Origin: DASXKD01 sp963734725
Lineage (GTDB): Bacteria > Actinomycetota > Actinomycetes > Streptosporangiales > Streptosporangiaceae
NCBI GenBank assembly: GCA_963734725.1
Contig: CAVTIX010000018.1
Coordinates: 1-64,000, forward strand
Direction: 5' to 3'
DNA length: 64,000 nt
The stretch's first letter is position 1. Each line of letters begins with the position of its first letter. Made by a program: the position numbers and the translations under genes. The notes below the pieces were generated by a model that saw nothing but the letters and a program-made list of their open reading frames with translations, did no database searches and had not been told where the DNA came from. This document shows positions 1 to 8,789 of this stretch, piece by piece.

Positions 1-588
1 AGGCCGCCTGTACCCGGTCGTCGCGGGCGCCATGCGCGGCCCCGGTGCTGTCGCCCACGCACGGTGCTCCTTCGGTAACGTTCCCTGGACGGTGCAGGCG
101 TACGGCCGTGGGCGGGGCGCAGCCAGCAGTTCGCCGGCTGCCGTTGAAGGCGGAGTGAGCACGGGACCGGTAGTGCGTTTGATCCCGTGTGGTGCCCGGA
201 GCCTCAGGGGAGAGGTGTCGCCGGCTTGCGCAGCAGGATCGCGGTCAGCGTCGCAGCGTCATGGCTGGCAAGGTGACGGTCGCGGAGTTCCCGGCAGCGG
301 CGAAGAGCCCAGGGCCGGCCAGCTGACCTGATTCCTGTTGGTCGTACGGGCCTGGTGAAATGCCACTAACGTGGGGATTTTCGGGCTGCGGGCACCGGGC
401 TGATGGGGTTCGGGGTGCCTGGCCGGGCAGTTGATCTCCAGCCGGTCATGTTGCTGTCGTCCGCTAGCCGTACCGCGAACGGAGGTTCGTGAGCTGCGCG
501 GTGGAAATCACCACGGTTATCAGTGTCGCGCCGGTCTGGCGGGCACGGCTGGCGCTGGCCGGTCCCTGGTCGCGTATTGCCCGGCGGT
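1..588. other. No supported gene
   Basis: Short open frames exist on both strands, but none shows a recognisable domain, a convincing ribosome binding site or a plausible composition. The stretch may be the upstream region of the kinase-like gene that begins near 589. Confidence 0.4.
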
Positions 589-2397
589 GTGTCCGTGAGC
601 CGCGGCACCGATCCGGTCCTGCCGGGCTCGGGAATGCCGGGCAAGATCGCCGGTTACCGGCTGGAGGGGCATCTCGGCGAGGGTGACATGGCGGTCGTCC
701 GCCTGGCCCACGACGAGCGCCTGGACCGTAAGGTGGCGGTCAAGATCCTTGCGGCGGAGCTGGCCCGCGACGCCGCCTTCCGGGCCCGGTTGCTTCACCA
801 GGTACGGGCGGCCGCCGAGATAGGCCACCCCCACATCCTTCCTGTCTACGAGGCCGGCGATGCAGCGGGATCGTGTACGTAGTCATGCGCTACGTCCAGG
901 GCGGCGATGCCCGGTCGCTGCTCAGCCCGCTCGGGCCGGTTCCTTGTGCCCGGGCCTGGAAGGTCATCGCCCAGGTCGCGTCGGCGCTGGATACCGCTCA
1001 CGCGCGCGGCGTGATCCACCGCAACGTCAAGCCCGCCAACATGCTTTTCGACGCCAGCAGCGAGGTCGGCGGGAGAACGCCTGACCGGGCCGGCGGCCAC
1101 CGCTTCGACCACGTGTACCTCTCTGATTTCGGGATGCGCAGGGACTGGTCGCCGGATGAGATCATTACGGCGGTCCGCTCCGCGGGAACGCTCGATTACG
1201 TTGCACCAGAGCAAATCGAAGGTCGCGCCCTCGACGGACGCGCGGACCTGTACTCGCTGGCCTGCGCCGGGTTCGAGCTGCTGTGCGGCACGCCGCCATT
1301 CGGGCAGGACCAGGGCTTGACGCTCATGTACGCACAGCTCTACGCGCCACCACCCCCGGCTACGGCGCGGCGCCCTGACCTGCCCGCGGCAGTCGACGTG
1401 GTGCTGGCCACGGCGCTTGCGAAGAACCCGGCAGATCGTTATGCGACCTGTGGCCAGTTCGCCGAAGAACTGCGCACGGCGCTGGGGCTCGTTCCCCGCC
1501 AGTCAGATAACCCCGCACGGCTGCGCTCGCAAGGCCACGCCAGGCCAGTCGCAGAATCCCGGCTGGCCTCCGGCGACCAGCGACCTGCCAGGCAGCGAGA
1601 TTCCGGGCACGAGCCCACGCAGACCCCGACGCCCGCGCAGTCCGGGCCCGGTCAGCCGCCGTCCCCGCAGGACCAGCCTGCCGCAGGACTGGGCCAGGTG
1701 AGCGGTGAGGCGATAGGCGGGCCGGGCGCACCTCACCCTCGGCAGCCCCGGCGCCGCCCCGGCGTGATCAGGCTCACCCTTGCTGTCGCTGCAGTGGCCA
1801 TGGCCGCCGCCGTGGCCATCGGGGTTGCCCTGCCGGACAGATCGACACCGGGCACGCCGCCGTGCTCCCGCCGTGTCCTCCCCCGCCGTGTCCTCCCCCG
1901 TTCTGTCCCCCGCCGCAACCTCAGCACCGTCATCGTCATCGGCGTCCACCCTGGCATCCCGGCAGGCGGCCGCCGTGAACAATCTGCTGAGTTCGAGCGC
2001 AGCCACCCTGAAGGCACTGCAAGCCGCAGTCAGCGAGGCATTTAATTGCACGAACCTGTCCAGCGCGGTCCGTCAGATCCAGAACGCCGTGCATCAACGC
2101 AGCACTGAGTACAACCAGGCGTCAGCCCTATCGACCTCCGCTCTGGCGAATGGGGCGGCAGTGAAGTCCGACCTGATCGCCGCCCTGCGCAACTCGCTGG
2201 ATGCCGACAAGGACTTCCTGACCTGGGCACAGCAGCAGCTGAACCCCGGGTGCACCCCGACTGCTCAATCGAGTGCCTACAACGCCGCCCATAACGCTAG
2301 CCAGCAGGCCGGCGCTTCTAAGAAGGCGTTCATCCAAGCATGGGATCCCGTCGCGGCCCAGTACGGCATCCAGCAGACGTCGCCCGGCACCTTCTAG
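589..2397 (+). pseudogene. Receptor-type Ser/Thr protein kinase, frameshifted, with HRN instead of HRD
   Basis: A Hanks-type membrane kinase is readable only by joining three segments. The N-lobe lies in one frame from about 589 to 867, with GEGDMAVV in place of the usual glycine loop and the ATP-binding lysine in VAVKIL. The rest of the kinase domain is one frame back, from about 870 to 1850, with HRNVKP, the DFG motif in LSDFG, and GTLDYVAPEQ. The extracellular part returns to the first frame up to the stop at 2397. A proline-rich linker and one membrane segment (LAVAAVAMAAAVAIGVAL) precede a helical Ser/Ala-rich outer domain. The first break sits in a GGG run near 868 and looks like loss of one base. 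The catalytic Asp of HRD is Asn, so even a repaired protein would probably be a pseudokinase. Start is GTG 589 or 595. Confidence 0.75.
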
Positions 2398-2581
2398 CAG
2401 CCAGCCAAGCCGACCGGGAACCGCCTGGTGACACACGGGCGCGCGGTCCGTTCGACGAGGTCGGCGAGGAAGCTCTAGTCGGCGGTCTCCTCGTCGACGG
2501 ACCACTTGCCCGCGCCCAGCGAGGTCCAGCCAAGGATCGCCCGCGAGCCGCGCCCACCCGCCATTAGGAGCACCTGGGCTG

Positions 2582-3127
2582 GCGTGGATTCAAGACACGG
2601 CCGGCGGCTGCTGGTCAGCAGGCCGGGGCGATCACGTCAGGGGGGCGCAGCCTGGTAGCTGTCAGGAAGCGGTGTCCCGGTCTGCGGCGATTCGACCTCG
2701 ACGATGTCATCGCGCATCGGCCTCAGCAGGCCGACCAGCTCGTCCTGCTCTGGCCCGGGGATCTGGAGCTCGTCGAGCGCAGCCCCCAGATGCTGCATGA
2801 CGACATCGAACTCGCCGGCCGTGGTCTTCATCCCGGCGTGTGTCTCGCGCATGCTCCGGCCGGTGTAGGTGCAGGGGCCGCCGGTGGCCTCGCACAGCTG
2901 GTCGGCGATCTCCGTCTTGAGCCGCGGGATGTCTGTCCGCGCGAACTTCCCGTTGGCCCTGTCATCGCCCCCGACCCGGGCCACCCATGATTCGGTTACC
3001 GCGGTGATCGCATCGAGACCGCCGAGCCGGTCATACAGCAACTTGGTCTGTGTCGTCATCTGCTTCCCCCTTACATCGCCTCGTGAGGCCATTGCCTCGC
3101 TGCGGTCTGGAAAGCCGTCCCGGCCCC
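2582..3127 (-). repeat. Duplicated globin segment, copy 1
   Basis: This stretch of about 546 bases is closely similar to 8790-9337. The match covers the 3' flank (starting GCGTGGATTCAAGACACGG), the whole globin gene, its ribosome binding site and about 65 bases upstream (ending near AAAGCCGTCC). Both copies have the same orientation and lie about 6.2 kb apart. The flanks beyond these limits differ, so this is a defined segmental duplication. Confidence 0.85.
2637..3059 (-). CDS. Group 1 truncated haemoglobin, copy 1
   Basis: This 140-residue protein has the trHbN pattern: LYDRLGGLDAI at the N-terminus, ATGGP-TYTG in the middle and the proximal haem ligand His74 in RETHAG. Such globins bind O2 or NO in the cytosol. 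Aligned by eye with Mycobacterium tuberculosis trHbN, the distal B10 Tyr is Val26 and the E11 Gln is Ile51, so the polar pair that stabilises bound O2 is missing. A C-terminal tail of about 20 residues ends in PLPDSYQAAPP. I chose the ATG at 3059 because GGGGGAAG lies just upstream of it, although the frame stays open further upstream. A paralogue lies at 8840-9268 and differs mainly at conservative positions. Confidence 0.9.
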   Translation of the reverse strand: MTTQTKLLYDRLGGLDAITAVTESWVARVGGDDRANGKFARTDIPRLKTEIADQLCEATGGPCTYTGRSMRETHAGMKTTAGEFDVVMQHLGAALDELQIPGPEQDELVGLLRPMRDDIVEVESPQTGTPLPDSYQAAPP

Positions 3128-3212
3128 CTTTGCTTTTCAGGGCACTCCTGCGCGGTGAAGCCTGGATGAAGACCGCGTGCACGAGATGTGGGGCAGGCTC
3201 ACCACGAGGCGT
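3125..3212 (-). promoter_or_regulatory. Upstream element shared with the gene at 9561
   Basis: About 88 bases, 66 to 150 bases upstream of the globin start, closely match 9944-10033, which lies at a similar distance upstream of the ABM-like gene at 9561-9869. Shared blocks include GATGAAGACCGCGTG and GAGATGTGGGGCAGG. Equal placement before two otherwise unrelated genes suggests a common promoter or operator. I see no DosR-type palindrome. A second reading is a conserved in-frame leader peptide containing HAVFI-ASP, present before both genes. Confidence 0.5.
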
Positions 3213-3311
3213 CAAGCCCCGTGACGTGCGTCTCCACCCGGTCGCCACGACTCCGCATCCGGGCTCCACTGCTGTTCGCCGGGATCAGGTCAGGCCCGAT
3301 CGGATACGTGC

Positions 3312-3604
3312 TCAGCCGCGCCGCGCGGTTAGTCCTCGGCTGCCGGACTGGCTGGCTGACAGAGCCTGGCGCTTGAGCGCGCCGGAGACCACGGCCCTGG
3401 CGACGGCCACGGCGGCGTACCGGTCTGGGGCAGTGACCGTGGCCACGCTGAGGATCGTGTCCGCCAGGTGCGCGCTGATGATGCTTGCGGACCTGATCCA
3501 GGCCGCCTGGCCGCTGCCGCCGTGAACGCGGCCGGGTCGGGGAGGTAGCCGCCATCGCACCCGGCGGTCACGGTCACGGTGTAGCGGCTGAGTGGTTCGT
3601 TCAT
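3312..3604 (-). pseudogene. Small hypothetical protein, one frameshift
   Basis: The reading begins MNEPLSRYTVTVTAG and runs through YLPDPAAFTAAA. After a one-base shift near 3515 it continues in the next frame as GQAAWIRSASIISAHLADTI and VTAPDRYAAVAVARAVVSG, ending at 3312. The joined product is about 95 residues and mostly helical in its second half. Both halves read like real protein, whereas the alternatives are Arg/Pro-rich. I do not recognise the family. The shift may be decay or a sequencing error. Confidence 0.45.
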
Positions 3605-3967
3605 CTCTGGCACGGTAGGTCCGGTCTGCGACCTTCGCGGGCCGGGTATGCTCCCCAGGTCCTGAACGCCGCGCTGAGCACCGGACCGCCATTACGCCGG
3701 GAAGCTGCCGGGCGGCCGTCAGCGTGCGCCACGGCCTCATCCGCGGCCAGGCCCGGCCATCCCGATCCGGATGTGTTGTCCGGCTGCTGCCGTGGATCGG
3801 AAGCGCGGGCCGCGGCCGCGATGGGAATGATCTAATCGGGACATGATCGCCTGTCCGGCGTGATGGCCTCAGGGCAGGGTTGTGAACGCTCACAACACGT
3901 CGAAGCAGCTGCGCTCGTGAGCCTTGGCTGACCCAGCTGAGGAGGTCAGTCAGGAAAAGAAGCACCG
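3605..3967. other. Intergenic, no gene supported
   Basis: No coding pattern is convincing. The stretch separates the small minus-strand gene from the lsr2 remnant and should hold the promoter of the latter; GGAGGTCAG near 3941 could be its old ribosome binding site. Confidence 0.3.
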
Positions 3968-4303
3968 GTAGCCCAGAAGATCCAAGTCCTGCTCGTCGAC
4001 GACCTTGACGGCAGCCAGGCTGAGGGCACGGTCCGCTTCGGGCTGGACGGCACCGAGTATGAGATCGACCTGAACGCCGAACATGCCCAGGCGCGCGAGA
4101 TGCGCTGGCGCGCTATGTGCGGGCGGCGCGGCGGGCCGGGGGCGGTGCACGGCGGCCAGCCCGGGGCAGAGGCGGGGCACCGTCGGCGGGGTGGACAGCA
4201 CCGAGGTCCGCGACTGGGCCAAGGCGCAGGGCATCGAGGTCAAGGATCGCGGCCGGTGCCCGCCGAGCTGGTGGCCAGGTTCAAGGCCGCCACCGGACAG
4301 TAG
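3968..4303 (+). pseudogene. lsr2: Lsr2 nucleoid protein, degraded
   Basis: Lsr2 is the actinobacterial H-NS-like DNA-bridging protein, about 110 residues long, that silences AT-rich and foreign DNA. Here the N-terminal dimerisation domain reads AQKIQVLLVDDLDG, then VRFGLDGTEYEIDLNAEHA. The basic linker continues in a second frame (ARYVRAARRAGGGARRP). The DNA-binding domain follows in a third frame (STEVRDWAKAQGIEVKDRGR) and its end returns to the first frame (VPAELVARFKAATGQ, stop at 4303). The expected start codon position reads GTA, and no other in-frame start exists before the upstream stop. Three frame changes plus a lost start make a functional product very unlikely. Another intact lsr2 probably exists elsewhere in the genome. 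Confidence 0.8.
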
Positions 4304-4562
4304 GGTCCGGACGCTCCCGGTCGCCGGGGCTACTGCGCCTCACGCGCATGCCGAAATGAGTAATTCATCCGCTCGAATATCTATGCACGAAGTGGAATAC
4401 TCACTCACGCTATCTCGACCTGGCCGGCAATCGCCGTAGAGCATTTTCGACCGTTCTAGTAGGAAATCAGATCGCCGAATACGCGCACGCTGGGGCGGCG
4501 AATGCCGCAATTGCCGACGGCGCGCAGATCAACCATTCTGGTCTGCCACCCCGCGCGGTTCA

Positions 4563-5140
4563 TCACCGGCTTTCGGTTCCTGGCATCCGCGATGCCGTCG
4601 GGCCAGGAGGACCAGGAGGCCGTGCGGGCCTATGGGGGTCGTGGGGCGCTGTCGGGTCGGTGCGTTCGACGGCGCGCGCGAGGGCGGCGCGTGTGGCGAC
4701 GTCCATCTTGTGGATGATGTCGCGCAGGTGGGTCTCGATTGTCTTCTGGCTCAAGAACAGTTCCGCGGCGATCTGCGGGTTGGTCTTGCGGTCGACGACG
4801 AGCCGCGCGACCTGGAGTTCGCGCCCGGTCAGCGACTCGATGCCTGCCCCGTTGGCCTTGCCCGGCCGGGTGCGCCGGTGGGGACGATGGCCGAGCTTTC
4901 TCAGCTCTCGCTCGGCGCTTTGGCGGTAGCGCCACGCGCCGCAAGCGTCGAGCGCTACCGACGCGCGCTGAAGTTCGGCCACGGCGCGATCTTTTTCGTC
5001 GGCTTCGGCGAGCGCCTGGCCCGCTATCGTGCGCGACCGGGCGGCCTCGATCGGGGCCCGGCAGTGTGGGCCGTATCGGCCGAGGCTAGCGCCCGTTCCG
5101 CAGCGAGGGCGGCGTCACCGGCATCGAGCGCGACGGCGGC
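4563..5140 (-). pseudogene. C-terminal remnant of a LAL-type LuxR regulator
   Basis: The last third of a large ATP-dependent LuxR (LAL) regulator remains. A TPR-like stretch reads ALDAGDAALAAERALASADT, then after a one-base shift near 5060 PIEAARSRTIAGQALAEAD and RAVAELQRASVALDACGA. The LuxR helix-turn-helix follows (LTGRELQVARLVVD, NPQIAAELFLSQKTIETHLR). The ATPase region that should precede it is absent; a broken DUF427 gene lies there instead. A Walker A fragment of the same kind of protein lies further upstream at 5868-6248. The frame from 4982 to 4563 could still yield a bare HTH protein of 139 residues. Confidence 0.7.
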
Positions 5141-5669
5141 GGCGGCTCGGCCAGCAGCACGCCGTCGATCTCGACCCGGACGGCCCTCGAGCTTGCCGCC
5201 ACGTCGACCCGCTTGTGCGGATCGCGAGCATGCGCGAGCAGCGGCTCCTCTTCTTCGAACCAGGTCAGCGGGTCGAGCCAGGAGAACGTCACCAGGCCGG
5301 CGAGCGCCTCCAGCGGCCGCGGTGGCCGGTGGTGCATCCACGCCGCGCCATCGGCGCGAAGGCCGGCGGCTGCCACCGCCCAGACGGTTAACCCGGCCTC
5401 GGCCTCCACGGGTCAACCAGCGCGGCGGGCAGGACGTCGTCCACCGGGACGTAGTAGGTCGGCAGGAAGCTGCGCGGTAGTGCGCCGCGGCCGTACTGCA
5501 CATGCAGCAGGGCCCGGCGGGAGTCGGCGACCAGTTCGCCGCCGATCCGGACACGGATCCACCGCGGCGTCGGCTCGACCAGCGGCCACCAAGGCCGCTG
5601 CCCGGCCAGTGCGGCCAGCCGCTCACCCGCATCGCCGCTGGGAGGGACGTTGCTGGGAGGGACGTTCAC
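5090..5669 (-). pseudogene. DUF427 protein, frameshifted and truncated
   Basis: DUF427 proteins carry two related small beta domains; their function is unknown. The first is readable as PRWIRVRIGGELVADSRRAL with PTYYVPVDDVL, from a start near 5669. A frame change near 5395 leads to the second, with LAGLVTFSWLDPLTWFEEE, HARDPHKRVDV and VRVEIDGVLLAE. The protein stops abruptly near 5090, where the LAL remnant begins, so the expected C-terminal Pro/Leu-rich end is missing. The family assignment is from remembered motif patterns. Confidence 0.6.
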
Positions 5670-5867
5670 CGGTCCAGGATCCCTCCCGCCGCATCGTCAG
5701 CTCAAGGGGGCCAGGTCGGCCACTATGACGGCGACAGCGATCCCCCCTCCCCGAACACGCTGTTGACCTCAACTGAGGCGGTCCGGTTGGCTTGCATGCG
5801 AACCGGCGCGCAGCTTGCGGCCTTCGCGCCGTCAGTGCGCAATCGAGGCGGGTCTTTGCGCGGGGTA

Positions 5868-6248
5868 CTACTGGGATTGGGCGCCGACGGTGATTGCCGG
5901 ATCCTCGGTGAGCGGTGAAGACGGGGCTCGCCGTGCTTCGGCGATTCTGGCGCGCGCCCGGCGGCGGGATGTGCGCCCGAACATCTGGGCCAGCTTGCGT
6001 TCGGAGAGCGGGTTGCCGGCTTGGGCGCTCAGCCGGTACGCGGCCACTGCGGCGTCATACCCGCGAGCCTCTGCCAGACGGACGGACTCAAACCAGACCG
6101 TCGACTTCCCGATCCCGGCCTCGCCTTCAACGAGCAGCGCCCGCGGCCCGCGTGGCACAGAATCAAGGAACGCCGACACCACCGCGATCTCTCGCCCTCG
6201 TCCGCCTCCGCGTCTGCTCGGCGGGCCGCAGCCGGAATCCATGATCAT
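5868..6248 (-). CDS. Chimeric ORF: LAL Walker A start joined to an SpdB-like helix-turn-helix end
   Basis: This 126-residue frame begins like a LAL/LuxR ATPase (GREIAVVSAFLDSVPRGPRA, then the Walker A motif GEAGIGKST). Within about 25 residues it changes to AAVAAYRLSAQAGNPLSERK, LAQMFGRTSRRRARARIAEA, which resembles the C-terminal winged helix of DUF2637/SpdB-like proteins carried by actinobacterial integrative elements. The two halves belong to different families, so it looks like a recombination junction. No Walker B is present. The protein may never be made; the frame itself is undamaged. Confidence 0.5.
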   Translation of the reverse strand: MIMDSGCGPPSRRGGGRGREIAVVSAFLDSVPRGPRALLVEGEAGIGKSTVWFESVRLAEARGYDAAVAAYRLSAQAGNPLSERKLAQMFGRTSRRRARARIAEARRAPSSPLTEDPAITVGAQSQ

Positions 6249-6390
6249 CGGAAACCGGTGCTTGGGCGCAGGCCGCTGCGGGCGGCGGCCCCCGGGTTCT
6301 CCATGTGGTCACCACGCCAGCGTCACCTGGCGCGCATGCCGACTCTGTCCAATTTAGCCGACATGCCGTCCGTAGCCCGAGGGGGCGGTC

Positions 6391-6813
6391 GTGACCTCCG
6401 GTGACCTGCTCGTGCTGGTGCCGTGGGTGATTTTCGGTGTCGCCCTCGCGGTGATCTGCTACCTGCTGCTCACCCGGCGGTACGGGCCCGGGCGGGGGCG
6501 GCGAGCCCGCAGGCGCCGTCCTCCGCGGCCGCCACCGGAGGGCCAGCTTGGGGAGACTGATCAGGCACCGCCGCGAGATCAGGACGAAGGACCAGGCCAT
6601 GCCCGGCCGTCACGATGGCGCAGCGATGCGGGAAAATGCCGTCGGCCCGCCCGGCATGGAGCCGCCGCCGGATCCGCCGGCGCGCCATGCCGTCTCCGTG
6701 CCGTCTCCAGGTGTCTTCTGTCCGATGTGCCTGCTGGCCGGGACGGCTTGATGACAGTCCTGACGGCAGCGAGGTCAATACGCGCCGGCCAGGATCAGGC
6801 GGTGAGACGGTGA
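6391..6813 (+). CDS. Possible small single-pass membrane protein
   Basis: A GTG start at 6391 follows AGGGGGCGG. The N-terminus has one clear hydrophobic segment (LLVLVPWVIFGVALAVICYL) followed by a very basic Arg/Pro-rich tail. Only the first 35 or so residues look like protein; the rest may be read-through into non-coding sequence. It resembles in plan the small membrane protein at 10048-10344. No family is recognised. Confidence 0.3.
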   Translation: MTSGDLLVLVPWVIFGVALAVICYLLLTRRYGPGRGRRARRRRPPRPPPEGQLGETDQAPPRDQDEGPGHARPSRWRSDAGKCRRPARHGAAAGSAGAPCRLRAVSRCLLSDVPAGRDGLMTVLTAARSIRAGQDQAVRR

Positions 6814-7697
6814 CGTACTCGATCGTGGCGCGTGACCCGCAGACCGGGCTGCTGGGTGTCGCGGTGCAGACGGCCATGTTCGCGGCCGGGGCGAGCGTGC
6901 CCTGGGCCCGCGCCGGGGTGGGCGCCGTGGCCGCCCAGGCCATCGCGGAGCCGACCTGCGGGCCGCGCTGCCTGGATGCGATCCAGGCGGGCGCGTCTGC
7001 CCAGGCTGCGCTGGCCCAGGCGCAGGCGGCTGATGAGGCTGCGTTGCTGCGCCAGGTGGGTGTGGTCGCCGCCGATGGCAGCGTCGCGGCGATGACGGGC
7101 GAGTGGTGCATCGATCATGCGGGCCACCTGCTCGGTGACGGGTTCGCGGTGCAGGCGAACATGATGGCCAGCCCGGCGGTGTGGCCGGCGATGGCCGAGG
7201 CGTTCGGCCAGTCGCCGGAGCCGTTCCCGCGCCGCTTGCTGGCTGCGCTGGAGGCGGGGCAGGCCGCGGGCGGCGATGCCCGGGGGAGATGGCGGCCGCG
7301 CTGGTCGTCGTGGAGGCGGAGCCGCGTGATTGGCGGGCGGGCCGGCTGGTCGATCTTCGGGTGGACCGCAGTGACGCCCCGCCGCTGAGCTTCGCCGCCT
7401 GCTGGACGCGTCCGCGGCCTACGCCGGTTTCAGCCGCGCCGTGGGCGCGCTGTTCAGCGGCGATGCGGCAGCCGCGGTGGCCAGCGCCGACGAGGGCCTG
7501 AGCATGCTGCCCGGCGAGGAGAACCTGCGGTTCGTGCGCGCCGGGGCGCTGGTCGCCAGCGGCGACACCGGCAGCGCCGCCGCCGAACTGCGCGAGCTGG
7601 TGGCCGCCCGGCCATCATGGGAAATCATCATCGCAGCTTCGCCGCCAAGGGCCTGATCACGCTGCCGCCGCCCGCCCTGGAGGAGCTGCTGGGGTGA
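6810..7697 (+). pseudogene. DUF1028 family protein, three frame changes
   Basis: DUF1028 proteins are Ntn-hydrolase-like and of uncertain function. This one starts at GTG 6810 as TYSIVARDPQTGLLGVAVQT and shows GVGAVAAQAIAEPTCGPR and GDGFAVQANMM. The frame then changes three times, near 7285, 7390 and 7625, and each change equals one missing base (in GGGGG, in CTG-GAG and in ATC-CGC). The rejoined C-terminus reads MAAALVVVEAEPRDWRAGRL, YAGFSRAVGALF, GENLRFVRAGALVASGD and AAKGLITLPPPALEELLG, ending at 7697. The domain is complete apart from these losses, which fits either recent decay or sequencing error. Confidence 0.75.
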
Positions 7698-8505
7698 CCG
7701 GCAGGGGCAGACAGGCCAGCCCCGCCGGGAAGACCGGTAGCGCGTCAGCCACCTGGCCGGCCAGAACGTGGGTGCCATGGACGCCAACGAAGAGGAACAG
7801 GAGACCACCGCGCTGGCGCAACGGCCTCGCCCGGCGACATCACCCGGCCCGGCCGCACCCGCAGGCCCGCCGCCCCGGCCGTGCCGGGCCGCACTCCCCC
7901 GCCGGACCCGGCCCGGATCACCGTACCGGCCGTTACCCCGGATCTGCGACGGCGAGCCTCAGATGCCGGTCCCCGGACGTCTCGTCAGCCATGCCGGCGG
8001 CCGGGGATCACATCGCCACCCGGACCCCGGTATGATGCCGGACCCTGCCGGTGACCCCGGTCACAGTGTCTTCGGCCTGGAGCCTCACGATCACCTGCGC
8101 ATCAGCCGCGACAGACCGTGACGAACAATTCGTGACCAGCTAGTTGCAATCCGCGCATATCGCCGAATATTTGCAGGTCACGAGCCGGCTTGCGGATCTG
8201 ACGTGGGCGCCCAGATCGTTGTGTTCTGTCGTTGGACGTCTCGCTGGCCGGCCGGCCCCGTCGGCCGTCAGAATGGCGGTGTTCCCGGAGGCGCCTGGGG
8301 CGGGGCGCCGGTGACGGTTCCGGCGTACGCCCCGCGGTGGGATCGCACCGGGATCTGATCAGGCTGGCCACGGTGGTGCAGGACATAGACAGAACTGCCC
8401 GCAGCTGCGCGGTGCGGCGGAGGGACAGGATCTGCTTCATGATGTTGTCCCAGCGGTCGGCGCCGGTGAGGCCAGCGGTGCCGGGCACCCGGCAGCGCAT
8501 ATTCC
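7698..8505. other. No supported gene
   Basis: Several frames stay open because of the high GC content, but none has a recognisable motif. A plus-strand frame starting near 7780 (MDANEEEQETTAL) soon becomes Pro/Arg-rich. The block leads into the CATCC microsatellite. Confidence 0.35.
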
Positions 8506-8570
8506 CATCCCATCCCATCCCATCCCATCCCATCCCATCCCATCCCATCCCATCCCATCCCATCCCATCC
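8506..8570. repeat. Pentanucleotide microsatellite (CATCC) x 13
   Basis: Thirteen perfect tandem copies of CATCC occupy 65 bases. Because 5 is not a multiple of 3, the repeat reads as the same five-residue unit in all frames of a strand: M-G-W-D-G on the minus strand and S-H-P-I-P on the plus strand, with no stop. Adding or losing one unit would change any frame that crosses it. No recognised gene includes it. Confidence 0.95.
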
Positions 8571-8789
8571 GATCTCGGTGACTACGACCCTCACCCGGAC
8601 CGGTCTGCTCCGTGTCCACCCTCAGATGATCGGCTGTGATGATCACCGTCGGCGAACTCGTGCCCAACCCCGGGCAGGCGGCAACCTCCAGTCTTGTGCC
8701 CCGCTCGGGGACCTTCCTCGCCGTTCACAGGATGGCCCGCGGCCGGTCCGCGAGCCGGGACCGCCTGCCACCGGGGGGCATTTGGGCGG

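Noticed and set aside
3125..3212. DosR-type hypoxia box upstream of the globin
   Set aside because: No palindrome resembling the DosR consensus is present in this element.
8102..8563. Protein starting with repeated M-G-W-D-G units
   Set aside because: The repeats come only from the CATCC microsatellite, and the remainder has no domain or credible composition.
8506..8570. CRISPR array
   Set aside because: Units are five bases without spacers. No cas genes are present in the window.
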